A stretch of 64,000 nt of DNA from an uncultured Victivallis sp. (GCA_944389815.1 CALXNS010000034.1:20833-84832), one strand, 5' to 3'; shown: positions 26,206-35,300, counted from the stretch's first letter. Notes: generated from the sequence alone by a model not told the origin. Numbers and translations are program-made.

Positions 26206-27400
26206 TTAATAAATCGTCAACTTCGGCGATGACCATCTCCGGAGTGATCTGCCGGATGCAGCGATTCTCCCCCCGGGGACATTCGCGGCGGAAGCATGGA
26301 GCACACTCTATTTTCCGATAAAGCAGCCGCCAGTTCGAAGCGATCGGCCCGGTCGCGGTGTAATCGGTCGGACCGAAGACGGCCACCCCCGGCGTACCGA
26401 GCGCGGCGGCCAGATGCATCACGCCGGAATCGTTGGCCACGGTGACGACTGAGGATTTCAAAAGATGCATGAGGTCGGCAAGCTGGGTGCGTCCGCACAG
26501 ATTGAACGCCTTCTGACCGGACAGGCCGGCGACCACCTCGGTTCCGATGATCCGTTCGGATCCCGCCCCCAGAACCGCCACGATGCCGCCGCGGGCGATC
26601 CACGCCTCCGCCACTTGTCGGAAATTTTCGCTCGGCCAGCGTTTGGCCGCGCCGTATGCCGCGCCGGAGGCGATGGTCATAAGCTTCGGATGGTCACAGA
26701 TGGCGGTGATCCCGGGGCGCAGTTCATCGACGGCGGGGCGCAGTCGGAAAACCGGCATTTTCCCGTCCCACTCCGGAGCGCCCATGGCGCGGGCCATCGC
26801 GAGCAGCTTATTGGCTTGATGGCTCAATGCCAGTTTCCGTTTCGGCCGGGCCGGAAAACGAAACGCCCGCTTCAAAAGCAGCGAACGCCAGCGCGCCGCC
26901 GCCCCGTAAAGCGTGCCGACTCCGGCAAGACGCATCAGCAGCGCATCACGGAAGGAGTTGTTGAAGAGCACCCCGACTCCGAACCGTAACTGGCGCAGCC
27001 GCCGGAACTCCCGCCAGCGCCAGAGCCGGTGCGACTGTTTCAATTCGACCACGCCGTCGACGATCGGCAGCGAACCGTACAGCGGCTGCTGCGAACGCGG
27101 GGCAATCACGTAAAGCGCGCAAATCTCCGGAACGATCTTCCGGAGAACCGAAAGTGCCGGAAGCGCCATGACCGCGTCACCGAGATGGTTCGGCATCCGG
27201 ACGACCAGCCCGTTGCGCCAGGCCCGTTCCGGAACCGGTTCCACCGGAAAACTTCCGGCGGGAAAATCCTTCCGGATGTCCAGAAAATGCACGTATTCTT
27301 CCTGAGCTGCCATATCGTCGTCTTTTTTCCGTTTACCGCGCGCTCCCGCCCCGCCCGGAAGCGACACGGAAATTTCTTTCAGGCGTTTAAAATAAACCAT
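26192..27400 (-). CDS. Glycosyltransferase family 9 (heptosyltransferase-like)
   Basis: Family 9 ADP-heptose:LPS heptosyltransferases add heptose in the LPS core. The features here are RMPNHLGDAVMALPALSVLR near the N-terminus, the nucleotide-binding region TIASGAAYGAAKRWPSENFR, and SSVVTVANDSGVMHLAAALG with GVAVFGPTDYTATGP near the C-terminus, all characteristic. CAPCFRRECPRGENRCIRQI at the end is a Cys-rich tail often seen in this family. I prefer the ATG at 27400 (402 residues); an in-frame ATG at 27451 lies in the mreB promoter region and has no ribosome binding site. With waaA it supports an LPS-bearing outer membrane. The 3' end overlaps the BNR gene on the other strand. Confidence 0.85.
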   Translation of the reverse strand: MVYFKRLKEISVSLPGGAGARGKRKKDDDMAAQEEYVHFLDIRKDFPAGSFPVEPVPERAWRNGLVVRMPNHLGDAVMALPALSVLRKIVPEICALYVIAPRSQQPLYGSLPIVDGVVELKQSHRLWRWREFRRLRQLRFGVGVLFNNSFRDALLMRLAGVGTLYGAAARWRSLLLKRAFRFPARPKRKLALSHQANKLLAMARAMGAPEWDGKMPVFRLRPAVDELRPGITAICDHPKLMTIASGAAYGAAKRWPSENFRQVAEAWIARGGIVAVLGAGSERIIGTEVVAGLSGQKAFNLCGRTQLADLMHLLKSSVVTVANDSGVMHLAAALGTPGVAVFGPTDYTATGPIASNWRLLYRKIECAPCFRRECPRGENRCIRQITPEMVIAEVDDLLINSR

Positions 27401-27478
27401 TGTGGCCTTTTTTTCAATCGGAGAAGGAAAAAGCGGCAGGATTTTCGGCATTGTTTTGCAATAAATGACGTTTGTTAC

Positions 27479-27508
27479 TTGAAATTTCCGAAAAAAAAAG
27501 TCTATTAT
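27479..27508 (+). promoter_or_regulatory. Candidate mreB promoter
   Basis: TTGAAA (27479-27484), 18-base A-rich spacer, TATTAT (27503-27508), about 50 bases before the mreB start. Confidence 0.6.
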
Positions 27509-27560
27509 GCATTATGAATGTTTATGACAAGGGAAATTTTATATTCAGGTAAAGGTTCTC

Positions 27561-28586
27561 ATGGGCAATCAATGCTTGGCAAAGTTGTTTTCCACCCACA
27601 TCGGCATCGACCTCGGAACCGCGAACTGTCTGGTCTATGTGCGGGACAAGGGAGTGGTGCTGTCGGAACCGTCGGTGGTGGCGATCAAGGAAAGCACCCG
27701 CGAGGTTCTCGCCGTCGGCAGTGAAGCCAAAAGCATGCTCGGCAAAACCCCGTTCAACATCCGTGCCATCCGGCCGATGAAGGACGGCGTGATCGCGGAC
27801 TTCGAAATCACCGAGGAGATGCTGCGCTATTTCATCCAGAAGGCGATTCGTTCGGTTCCGTGGCGGAAGCGGCTGCTCCATCCCAGAGTTCTCGTGGCGG
27901 TGCCGTCCGGGATCACCGAAGTGGAAAACCGTGCGGTCAAGGACAGCGCCAAACGCGCCGGCGCCGGCGAAGTGGTTCTGGTCGAAGAACCGATGGCGGC
28001 CGCGGTCGGCGTCGGGCTTCCGGTGGCGGAACCTTCCGGCAGCATGATCGTCGACATCGGCGGCGGCACGACGGAAGTGGCGGTCATCTCGCTTTCCGGC
28101 ATCGTCGGCGCGCGAAGCGTCCGGGTCGGAGGTGATGAGCTCGATGACGCGATCATTCAGCATTTGAAGAAGGTCTACAATCTGATGATCGGCGAACTCA
28201 CCGCCGAACAGATTAAAATGCGGATTGGAAGCGTTTATCCAGTCAAGGACGACGAAAGTCTGGAAGTCAAGGGACTCGATCTGGTTTCGCGCGTGCCCAA
28301 AACCGTGCGCGTGACCGCGGCCGAGATCCGCATGGCGCTTCAGGAACCGATCACCACCATCATCGAAGCGGTGCGTGCGACGCTGGAGCGCTGTCCTCCC
28401 GACCTGGCGGCGGATCTGATCGACCGGGGAATCATGCTGGCAGGCGGCGGTGCGCTGCTCGCCGGACTCGATAAATTATTAACCGAAGAGACCGGACTGC
28501 CGGTATTCGTTTCGGAGGAACCGCTCAACGCGGTCGCCAAAGGAACCGGGGTCATGCTTCAGGAAGACAGCATCTGGTCAGCGTAA
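27561..28586 (+). CDS. mreB: Rod shape-determining protein MreB
   Basis: A 341-residue bacterial actin of normal length. The phosphate-1 loop IGIDLGTANCLVYV, the second phosphate motif MIVDIGGGTTEVAVISL, RPMKDGVIADFEITEEMLRYF and the adenosine motif MLAGGGALLAGLD are all present. It polymerises on the inner membrane and directs cell-wall synthesis. The N-terminus is extended by a few residues (MGNQCLAKLF), an amphipathic start often used for membrane contact. It has its own promoter and is followed after 13 bases by the DUF2156 gene; mreC and mreD are not next to it, which is unusual for mreB. Confidence 0.96.
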   Translation: MGNQCLAKLFSTHIGIDLGTANCLVYVRDKGVVLSEPSVVAIKESTREVLAVGSEAKSMLGKTPFNIRAIRPMKDGVIADFEITEEMLRYFIQKAIRSVPWRKRLLHPRVLVAVPSGITEVENRAVKDSAKRAGAGEVVLVEEPMAAAVGVGLPVAEPSGSMIVDIGGGTTEVAVISLSGIVGARSVRVGGDELDDAIIQHLKKVYNLMIGELTAEQIKMRIGSVYPVKDDESLEVKGLDLVSRVPKTVRVTAAEIRMALQEPITTIIEAVRATLERCPPDLAADLIDRGIMLAGGGALLAGLDKLLTEETGLPVFVSEEPLNAVAKGTGVMLQEDSIWSA

Positions 28587-28599
28587 CTATTTCGGCAAC

Positions 28600-29499
28600 A
28601 TGAAGATTGATTTGAAAGCCCTGCGGCCGGTCGCACTCGGCGACCGGGAGTTGTTTGAAGAGAAGTTCGCCGTGCAGCCCAATCAGAGCTGCGAGTGCAG
28701 CTTCGCTAATTTATTGATGTATCAGGTACCCTACGGAATTGAATTTGTTCCGGATGACGAAGGAAGACTGATTGTTTACGAACGCGTCAGCCGGACGATT
28801 CATTATCCGATCGGGCCCTGGACGCCGCCGGAGGAATTGCGGAAAATCAGCCTGGCGTTCATGGATGCCGGCTTGACCGACGGCGGCATTTACGACGTGC
28901 CGGAGGAGTTTCTCGACCGCCATCCGGACTGCGACCTGTTTTTCGAACTGGAATTCGATGAAGGTGCGATCGATTATCTCTATTCCATAGAGAAAATCGC
29001 CACCTTCACCGGGCCGAAATTGCGCAAAAAACACAATCTGGTCAAACAATTCCAGACCAACTGGCCCTACGCGACGGTTCGGAAGATCACCCGGGCGGAA
29101 CTGCCGGAAGTAGCCCGGCTCGCGACGGAATTGAATTCCAGACTTGAACCGTGCGAATTCCTCGAAGAGGAGGCGGTGGCGATGAAGTGCGCCCGGGATC
29201 ATTTCGACGAACTCGGCCTCGGCGGTGTGATTTTGTATGCGGAACCGGATTTTCCGGCAGGTTTCTCCATCTACAGCATGATCGGCGAAGATACCGTGGA
29301 CGTACATTTCGAGAAAGCCGATCACACGGTCAAAGGGGCGCCGCAGACCTTGACGTGGCAACTGGCGCTCGCATTGCGCGGCAAGGCGAAATTCATGAAT
29401 CGCGAACAGGACATGAATGAAGAATCGCTGCGTCATGCCAAACGCTCTCTTGATCCGGAACGGTTCTTCAAACGTTATTTCCTCAGGACAATCCGCTGA
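28600..29499 (+). CDS. DUF2156 domain protein (aminoacyltransferase-like GNAT fold)
   Basis: A 299-residue protein of the DUF2156 family, related to the C-terminal domain of phosphatidylglycerol lysyltransferase MprF. The typical elements are CSFANLLMYQVPYGIEFVPD at the N-terminus, the helix-basic stretch FTGPKLRKKHNLVKQFQ and the late FEKADHTVKGAPQTLTW. No membrane segment is visible. Family members are thought to transfer an acyl or aminoacyl group; the substrate here is unknown. It begins 13 bases after mreB, so the two are co-transcribed, which hints at an envelope role. Confidence 0.75.
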   Translation: MKIDLKALRPVALGDRELFEEKFAVQPNQSCECSFANLLMYQVPYGIEFVPDDEGRLIVYERVSRTIHYPIGPWTPPEELRKISLAFMDAGLTDGGIYDVPEEFLDRHPDCDLFFELEFDEGAIDYLYSIEKIATFTGPKLRKKHNLVKQFQTNWPYATVRKITRAELPEVARLATELNSRLEPCEFLEEEAVAMKCARDHFDELGLGGVILYAEPDFPAGFSIYSMIGEDTVDVHFEKADHTVKGAPQTLTWQLALALRGKAKFMNREQDMNEESLRHAKRSLDPERFFKRYFLRTIR

Positions 29500-29503
29500 G
29501 CGG

Positions 29504-29562
29504 TCGTTCCGGCAATGTCTTCCGCATTCTCAGAGAGAGAGAGAGAGACATTGCCGGAACGA
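29504..29562. repeat. Perfect 17-bp inverted repeat with a GA dinucleotide tract in the loop
   Basis: TCGTTCCGGCAATGTCT (29504-29520) and its exact complement (29546-29562) flank a 25-base loop that ends in CA followed by a run of GA repeats. It starts 4 bases after the DUF2156 stop. No T run follows, so it is not a standard terminator. Confidence 0.75.
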
Positions 29563-29634
29563 TGAATGCGCATGGCGTTGGCGTTTCCAGATGAATTTGG
29601 TGTGTTTCTTTGCAGACGGGAGGAGTATGAACTG

Positions 29635-30189
29635 ATGAAAAAGATTCTTTTCCTGAGTGGAAGTCCGCGTTCCGGAAGCAACAGCCGCGCGGCATTGGAA
29701 AGCATTGCGGACGGCGTCAGGGAGAATTTGTCGCAATGTTGTGAAGTGGAATTCATCGATGTGCCGAAGTTGAAGTTGTCCGGCTGCGTCGCCTGCGACG
29801 GCTGCAAGAAAAACGGCGGTCGCTGCGTCCGCCCCGATGAGAGCGCCGCGTTGATGGAAAAAGTCGCAACCGCGGATGTCCTGATCCTCGGCATGCCGGT
29901 TTACTGGTGGGGAATTTCCTCCCAGTTGAAAATGGCGATCGATAAATTCTACAGCAAAGACGAAGCCTTTCACACGATGAAAAAACAAGTCGGCGTAGTC
30001 GCGGTCGGCGCGGCGGAAACGACCGACCGGCAGTATGAATTGATCCGCGGTCAATTCGAATGCATCACCGAATTCCTCGGATGGGAGTTGATTTTCTGCG
30101 AATCCGCCTCCGCCTGGCAGCGCGGCGAACTTGCCGCCGACGCCACACGCATGGCATCCTTCAAGGAACTCTGGAAAAAGATCAAATGA
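29635..30189 (+). CDS. NADPH-dependent FMN reductase / flavodoxin-fold oxidoreductase
   Basis: A 184-residue protein beginning MKKILFLSGSPRSGSNSRAA, the phosphate loop of the NADPH-dependent FMN reductase family. It also carries LSGCVACDGCKKNGGRCVRP, a Cys-rich stretch with CxxCxxC spacing as in iron-sulfur flavoproteins, and LILGMPVYWWGISSQLKMAID, the flavin-contacting segment. The start at 29635 is set by the family N-terminus and AGGAG 9 bases upstream. It overlaps the cellobiose 2-epimerase-like gene by ATGA (30186-30189). Physiological electron acceptor unknown. Confidence 0.85.
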   Translation: MKKILFLSGSPRSGSNSRAALESIADGVRENLSQCCEVEFIDVPKLKLSGCVACDGCKKNGGRCVRPDESAALMEKVATADVLILGMPVYWWGISSQLKMAIDKFYSKDEAFHTMKKQVGVVAVGAAETTDRQYELIRGQFECITEFLGWELIFCESASAWQRGELAADATRMASFKELWKKIK

Positions 30190-31388
30190 ACAGCAGCGTG
30201 TCCGCGCTCGCAACGGCGGTGAGGCGAAAAGCCGAAACCGAACTTTTTGAAGTCATATTGCCCTTCTGGACCGGTCGCGCCGTCGACTGGCACCATGGCG
30301 GCTGGTTCGGCCGGATTGACGGGGACAACCGCCCGATTCCGGAAGCGCCGCGCGGAGCGATCTTAAATGCGCGGATTCTCTGGAGTTTTTCCGCCGCGGC
30401 GAGGATCACCGGCGATGCGGCGTTGCGGGCCTTCGCCGACCGGGCGTGGGAATATTTCCGCAATTGTTTCATCGACCATGAATTCGGCGGCGTCTACTGG
30501 AATGTGAATTGCGACGGTTCCGTCCGGGGCGATTTCAAGCACGTCTATTCCAACGGTTTCGCGCTGTACGGGATAAGTGAATATTACCGTCTGACAGGAA
30601 AACCGGAGGCGCTGCGGGAGGCGGAAAAAATCTTTCATTGTCTGGAAGAGAAGGCATTCCGCCCGGGAAACGGTTCCTATGCCGAAAGTTTCCGGCGTGA
30701 CTGGGCGGAGGAAGTTCCGCTGCCACATCCGCAGCCGCCGTCATCGATGAACACCGCGCTGCACATTCTGGAACCTTATGCCAATTTCCATCGCGCGGCG
30801 CCGTCGGAAGAAAACGGCCTGGCACTGCGTAAATTGCTCCGAATGTTTCTCGATCGAATTTACGATCCGTCCAGCGGTCATTTCCACACCGTCTTCGATC
30901 TGGAGTGGCACAGCTTGCGGCGCGAATACTCCTATGGACACGAAATCGAAGGCTCGTGGCTGCTTACGGAAGCTGCCGAAATTTTGAATGATCCGACCAT
31001 CCTCAAGGAGGTTTCCGCCATTCTGCCGCGGTTGACGACGGCGGCGCTGGAAGGATTGCGACCGGATGGTTCGATGATTTACGAATTCCGACCGGAGAAC
31101 GGTCGAATCCTGGAACATCGCTCCTGGTGGGTTCAAGCCGAACTCGTGGTCGGCTGCATCAACGCCTGGAAACACGGACTCGGCGAAGAATATCTCAGAA
31201 AAGCCGATGCCGCGCTCGATTACATTGCAGAATTTGTAAGCGATCGTCGGAACGGCGAATGGTTTCAAACAATCAATCCGGACGGTTCCGTCGTCTCAGC
31301 CGACGACAAGGCCGGACACTGGAAGTGCCCCTATCACAATTCGCGCATGTGTCTGGAAGTGATCACCCAACTTGCAGACGCCGGATAA
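30186..31388 (+). CDS. Cellobiose 2-epimerase-like protein (N-acylglucosamine 2-epimerase family)
   Basis: A 400-residue (alpha/alpha)6-barrel epimerase. Motifs match cellobiose 2-epimerases: WHHGGWFGRIDGDNRP near the N-terminus, KHVYSNGFALYGISEYY, YSYGHEIEGSWLL (catalytic-site His and Glu) and the C-terminal HWKCPYHNSRMCLEV. These enzymes interconvert the reducing-end glucose of cellobiose and mannose in the mannan or cellulose route; N-acetylglucosamine epimerases are the alternative but lack the KCPYHNSRMCLE ending. The start at 30186 overlaps the FMN reductase stop, so translation is coupled. No signal peptide, so cytoplasmic. Confidence 0.8.
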   Translation: MNSSVSALATAVRRKAETELFEVILPFWTGRAVDWHHGGWFGRIDGDNRPIPEAPRGAILNARILWSFSAAARITGDAALRAFADRAWEYFRNCFIDHEFGGVYWNVNCDGSVRGDFKHVYSNGFALYGISEYYRLTGKPEALREAEKIFHCLEEKAFRPGNGSYAESFRRDWAEEVPLPHPQPPSSMNTALHILEPYANFHRAAPSEENGLALRKLLRMFLDRIYDPSSGHFHTVFDLEWHSLRREYSYGHEIEGSWLLTEAAEILNDPTILKEVSAILPRLTTAALEGLRPDGSMIYEFRPENGRILEHRSWWVQAELVVGCINAWKHGLGEEYLRKADAALDYIAEFVSDRRNGEWFQTINPDGSVVSADDKAGHWKCPYHNSRMCLEVITQLADAG

Positions 31389-31437
31389 CCGCCTCCAGAA
31401 CCCCAACCCCCATTCGGCAAACGGCTCATCCGTTGCG

Positions 31438-32826
31438 TCAGAGCAGCCCTGCCGCCAGCGCGGCCAGTTCGCTGCGTTCGCTGCGCGCAAGCGTCACATG
31501 CCCGAAAACCGGCTGGCCTTTCAAGCGCTCAACCGTGTAACTCAAACCATTGCTCGATGCATCCAGATAAGGATTGTCGATCTGGTGCGGATCGCCGGTC
31601 AGAACCATTTTGGTGTCCTCGCCGCAGCGGCTGACGATCGTCTTGATCTCATGCGGGGTCAGGTTCTGCGCCTCGTCCACGATCACGAACTGACGCGGAA
31701 TGCTGCGGCCTCGAATGTAAGTCAGCGCTTCAAGTTCAAGTCTGTGATTGCGCATGAGCATCTCCTTCGTGAGGCGTCCGGAATGATTTTTCTTGCCGCC
31801 CGGTTCCTCTTCGGCTCCCAGCAGATAATCCAGATTATCGAAAATCGGCTGCATCCAGCTGTTCAATTTCGCATCCTTGTCGCCGGGCAGATAACCGATG
31901 TCGTTCCCGAGCGGAATGATCGGACGCGATACGAGTATGCGCTCGTATAAATTCTCATTCTGCGTAAGCTGCAATGCCGCCGCCAGCGCCAGCAGCGTTT
32001 TTCCCGTTCCGGCCCCGCCGACCAGCGTCACCAGCCGGATCGTCGGATCGAGCAGCAGGTCCAGCGCCATGCGCTGCTCCTTGTTGCGCGGCGTGACGTT
32101 CCAGACCCGGTCGGTTCGTCCGTCGAGCAGATGAATCACACCGTCGGCGTGCAACCGGGCGAGCGCACTCTGCCGGGATCCGTCCTTGCCGCCGGCGGAA
32201 AACACCGCGAATTCATTCACCAGCAACCCCGGCTTCGGCAGCGTCAGTTTTCGTTCCCGATAGAGCGTTTCGATCTTGTCGGCACTGAGATCGCGCACGG
32301 CAAATCCGGTATACAACGTTGACGTATCCACCTTGCCGCGTTCGAAATCCATCACCCGCAACCCCATCGCATCCGCTTTGAGCCGCAAATTGATGTCTTT
32401 GCTGATGAACACCACATGCCGCCCCGCCGCCTGCAGCCCGACCGCAACCTTCAATATCCGGTTGTCAGGCGACTCCTCGGCCAGGTCATGGCGGAAAATG
32501 GCCGCATCCGGTCCATTCAATGTACTTAAATCGAACTCCCCGGTCGAAAGCACATACAATTTTCCAGTCGCAATCGCGGAGATATGTTTCAGCGGCACCC
32601 CATGCCGCAAACACCCCGTTTTCGGCAGTTCGGCCTTCCGCAGCGCGTCGAGATGACGGATTACCTGTCGCGCGTTCCGGCCAAGTTGATCGGAATTCTT
32701 CTTGAATTTATCCAGCTCTTCGACCACCGCCATCGGGATAATCACGTCGTTGTCGCTGAAGGATTCCAGACTCTGTGCGCTGTGCAGCAGCACGTTGGTG
32801 TCCAGAACAAATGCCTTGACCGTCAT
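31438..32826 (-). CDS. PIN domain-PhoH ATPase fusion protein
   Basis: A 462-residue protein of the PhoH2/YlaK type. Residues 1-130 are a PIN nuclease domain (VKAFVLDTNVLLHSAQSL with the first Asp, VVEELDKFK with the conserved Glu, VGLQAAGRHVVFISKDINLR). The C-terminal half is the PhoH ATPase: Walker A GGAGTGKTLLALAAA, Walker B-like RQFVIVDEAQNLTPHEIKTI and GDPHQIDNPYLD. Homologues combine RNase and RNA helicase activity. The start at 32826 has GAGGAGG 6 bases upstream. It is the last of three minus-strand genes after purD and a lipoprotein gene. Confidence 0.92.
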   Translation of the reverse strand: MTVKAFVLDTNVLLHSAQSLESFSDNDVIIPMAVVEELDKFKKNSDQLGRNARQVIRHLDALRKAELPKTGCLRHGVPLKHISAIATGKLYVLSTGEFDLSTLNGPDAAIFRHDLAEESPDNRILKVAVGLQAAGRHVVFISKDINLRLKADAMGLRVMDFERGKVDTSTLYTGFAVRDLSADKIETLYRERKLTLPKPGLLVNEFAVFSAGGKDGSRQSALARLHADGVIHLLDGRTDRVWNVTPRNKEQRMALDLLLDPTIRLVTLVGGAGTGKTLLALAAALQLTQNENLYERILVSRPIIPLGNDIGYLPGDKDAKLNSWMQPIFDNLDYLLGAEEEPGGKKNHSGRLTKEMLMRNHRLELEALTYIRGRSIPRQFVIVDEAQNLTPHEIKTIVSRCGEDTKMVLTGDPHQIDNPYLDASSNGLSYTVERLKGQPVFGHVTLARSERSELAALAAGLL

Positions 32827-32936
32827 GGTTCGCCTCCTCTCTTCTCTCCCCGGAATCAATCAAAACCGGTAAAAACTCATACGCCACCAGCGCGGCGTCT
32901 TAATCGCATACGAATACGAAGCATGCTGCGGCAATT

Positions 32937-33380
32937 TTACGGTTCGAGATCGTATTCAATCTGCGCCTTTTTCGCCGCCTGTGCTTTCGTCCGCACGCCG
33001 ATGCCGGAGCCCTGAATGACCTCCTTGGTGATAAACGGGAAAACCGAGTGTTCGGAAGTGGTCACCTGCACATCGATCATCCGCGCCGCACCGCGTTTCT
33101 TCGCCTCACGCGTCAGCAGATTGACCACGTTTTCCGGCGTCAGAGTATTCATGAAGATCGCCATCTCGCCGTCTCCCATGGCGCTGCCTACGAAAATCGG
33201 CAGTCCGAGGAAAAAATATCCGGGAATTTCCACATGCGTGAGACAGACGGCCTTCTCATTGACGGTTCCCATGCCGATCGCGTTGAATTTCTGCGTCGAA
33301 GACACCGACGTGCAGCCGCTGAACAGTCCGCCGCACACAAGCGCCGCAGCTCCAATCAACGAAATGGTTTTCCGTTTCAT
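32937..33380 (-). CDS. Putative lipoprotein of unknown function
   Basis: A 147-residue protein with a clear lipoprotein signal: MKRKTISLIGAAALVCGGLF then SGC, so Cys22 or near it is lipidated. The mature part VSSTQKFNAIGMGTVNEKAV is followed by a compact alpha/beta domain (LTREAKKRGAARMIDVQVTT) resembling small YbjQ/Bor-like outer-membrane lipoproteins in which a conserved heavy stretch describes a stress-linked fold, but I cannot name a family. AAGGAGAT is well placed before the ATG at 33380. It lies 30 bases after purD and probably shares its message. Confidence 0.7.
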   Translation of the reverse strand: MKRKTISLIGAAALVCGGLFSGCTSVSSTQKFNAIGMGTVNEKAVCLTHVEIPGYFFLGLPIFVGSAMGDGEMAIFMNTLTPENVVNLLTREAKKRGAARMIDVQVTTSEHSVFPFITKEVIQGSGIGVRTKAQAAKKAQIEYDLEP

Positions 33381-33410
33381 TTTGAAATCTCCTTTCATCG
33401 CGTTTCGAAT

Positions 33411-34697
33411 TCATTTCAAATGTTTCAGAGCCTTCGCTCCAATATCATGCCGGAAGAAACTTCCCTCAAATGAAATTTTTTCCACCCCCGCGTATGCGTT
33501 CGCAATCGCTTCGGCAATCGAGGCGCCGCGGGCCGAAACCCCGAGCACCCGTCCGCCCGCGCTGACGATTTTCCCGTTCTTCCGCGCGGTGCCGGCGTGA
33601 AACACCACCGCCCCGGTGGCGGCGGCATCCTCAAGTCCGGAAATTTCGAACCCTTTCGCGTAGCTTCCGGGATATCCTCCGGAGGCGATCACCACCGAAA
33701 CGGCCGCATCCTTCGACCAGACAAGCTCCGCTTCGCTCAGGCGACCATCGGCCACCTTGGCGAGCACATCGAGCCAGTTCCCTTCAAAACGCCGCATCAC
33801 CGGCTGGATTTCCGGATCCCCGAAGCGGACGTTGAATTCCAACACCTTCGGCGCGCCGTCGCCGGTCACCATGATTCCAACGAAAATCACCCCGCGAAAA
33901 TCAAGTTTTTCCGCCTGGATACCATGCAGGAACGGCTGAAGAATCTCCTCATTGATCCGTTTCATCACCTCATCGGTCACCACCGGCGCCGGAGAATACG
34001 CTCCCATGCCGCCGGTATTCGGTCCCTTGTCGTCGTCGAAAACGCGCTTGTGATCCTGTGACGACACCAATGGAACAATCGTCTTTCCGTCGGTCAGCGC
34101 CAGAATCGACGCCTCCTCGCCGAAGAGACACTCCTCGACCAGAACCCGCGCTCCGGCCGCACCGAACGCCCCCTCGAAACATTCCGCAAGAAACGCCAAA
34201 GCGTCGGCTTCCTTCTCCGCCACCAGCACGCCCTTGCCTGCCGCGAGCCCGTCGGCCTTGATGACGACGGCCGGTGCGCCGGAAGCGAATTCGCCTTTCA
34301 CATATTCCGCTGCCGTAGCCGCATCGGTGAAGGTTGCCGCCCGCGCCGTCGGAATTTTGTATTTCAGCATGAAGTTTTTCGCGAAATCCTTGCTGCCTTC
34401 GAGCCGCGCCGCCGCTCCGGACGGCCCGAACACCGCCACACCACGACTCCGCAGCACATCGGCGACGCCCGCGCACAACGGCGCCTCCGGGCCGATCACC
34501 GCCAGATCCACATGGTTGGCGACGGCGAAGTCGGCCAGTTTTTCCAGTTCATCAACGTCGATATTGACGCATTCGGCATCTGCGGCGATTCCGGCATTGC
34601 CGGGAGCGCACCAGATATGTCCGATACCGGGACTGCGTTTCAACTGCCAGACCAGCGCGTGTTCGCGCCCCCCGGAACCGACCACCAGAACATTCAT
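33411..34697 (-). CDS. purD: Phosphoribosylamine-glycine ligase
   Basis: A 428-residue ATP-grasp enzyme of de novo purine synthesis that joins phosphoribosylamine and glycine. MNVLVVGSGGREHALVWQL at the start, HVDLAVIGPEAPLCAGVADVL, KADGLAAGKGVLVAEKEADA, SSQDHKRVFDDDKGPNTGGM and LEFNVRFGDPEIQPVM are all family signatures. The start at 34697 is fixed by the GSGGREHA motif following nine residues into the protein and by AGGAG 11 bases upstream. Length is normal. Divergent from the GGQ-domain gene across a short AT-rich palindrome. Confidence 0.97.
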   Translation of the reverse strand: MNVLVVGSGGREHALVWQLKRSPGIGHIWCAPGNAGIAADAECVNIDVDELEKLADFAVANHVDLAVIGPEAPLCAGVADVLRSRGVAVFGPSGAAARLEGSKDFAKNFMLKYKIPTARAATFTDAATAAEYVKGEFASGAPAVVIKADGLAAGKGVLVAEKEADALAFLAECFEGAFGAAGARVLVEECLFGEEASILALTDGKTIVPLVSSQDHKRVFDDDKGPNTGGMGAYSPAPVVTDEVMKRINEEILQPFLHGIQAEKLDFRGVIFVGIMVTGDGAPKVLEFNVRFGDPEIQPVMRRFEGNWLDVLAKVADGRLSEAELVWSKDAAVSVVIASGGYPGSYAKGFEISGLEDAAATGAVVFHAGTARKNGKIVSAGGRVLGVSARGASIAEAIANAYAGVEKISFEGSFFRHDIGAKALKHLK

Positions 34698-34740
34698 CGT
34701 AAAGAAATCTCCTGCATTCAAATTTGCATTTCCTTTGTCA

Positions 34741-34759
34741 AGCTATTATAATAATAGCT
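34741..34759. promoter_or_regulatory. 19-base palindrome between purD and the GGQ gene
   Basis: AGCTATTAT-A-ATAATAGCT is a perfect palindrome in the 91-base gap between divergent genes; it overlaps sequences that could serve as -10 boxes on both strands (TATTAT/TATAAT). It is a candidate operator or double promoter core. Confidence 0.45.
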
Positions 34760-34788
34760 CAAAACTTCAAAAAAGAAAGCCGCCACCC

Positions 34789-35274
34789 ATGGAAAATCGG
34801 GATGAATTTTTGCTCATGGACGATGAAACGCTCTCCCGGCACTGTGAACTGGAGTTTTTCAAGGGTACCGGTAACGGCGGCCAGAAGCGCAACAAAACCT
34901 CCAGCTCCGTCCGTGTGAGATTGATCGATTTTCCCCTCTTATGCGCCGAAGACTGCACCGAACGCAGTCAGCACCGGAACCGCGCGAACGCATTGCGCAA
35001 ACTCCGGCTGCGCATCGCCTATGCCGAACGCGCCGTTCCCGCCCTCCCCCCGGAACGGAACGAATGCGCCGTCGATCACGATGATTATCCGCTCTGGCTC
35101 GCACATCTGCTGGATCTCTGCGAAGAATCCAACTGGGAAATCAAACCCGCCGCGGAAAAACTCGGACGGACTCCGACCGCATTTTTGAAACTCCTCGCAC
35201 GAGACCCCGAACTCTGGCAATTTTTCAACCGGAAACGCGCCGCTCTGGGAAAAAATGCGCTGCGCCATCCCTGA
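34789..35274 (+). CDS. GGQ-domain peptide chain release factor-like protein
   Basis: A 161-residue protein with the class I release-factor catalytic loop GTGNGGQKRNKTSSSVRV, preceded by ELEFFKG and followed by the helical part SQHRNRANALRKLRLRIA. The GGQ loop hydrolyses peptidyl-tRNA. It lacks codon-recognition domains, so it is either a ribosome rescue factor of the ArfB/YaeJ group or a PrfH-type companion; the basic tail of ArfB that enters the mRNA channel is replaced here by an acidic and helical segment (LAHLLDLCEESNWEIKPAAE) with a short HTH-like look, so the role is open. The start is uncertain: the ribosome binding site is weak and Met10 is possible. Confidence 0.75.
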   Translation: MENRDEFLLMDDETLSRHCELEFFKGTGNGGQKRNKTSSSVRVRLIDFPLLCAEDCTERSQHRNRANALRKLRLRIAYAERAVPALPPERNECAVDHDDYPLWLAHLLDLCEESNWEIKPAAEKLGRTPTAFLKLLARDPELWQFFNRKRAALGKNALRHP

Positions 35275-35300
35275 CTCGGTATTTTTATATCGAAAGAGAT

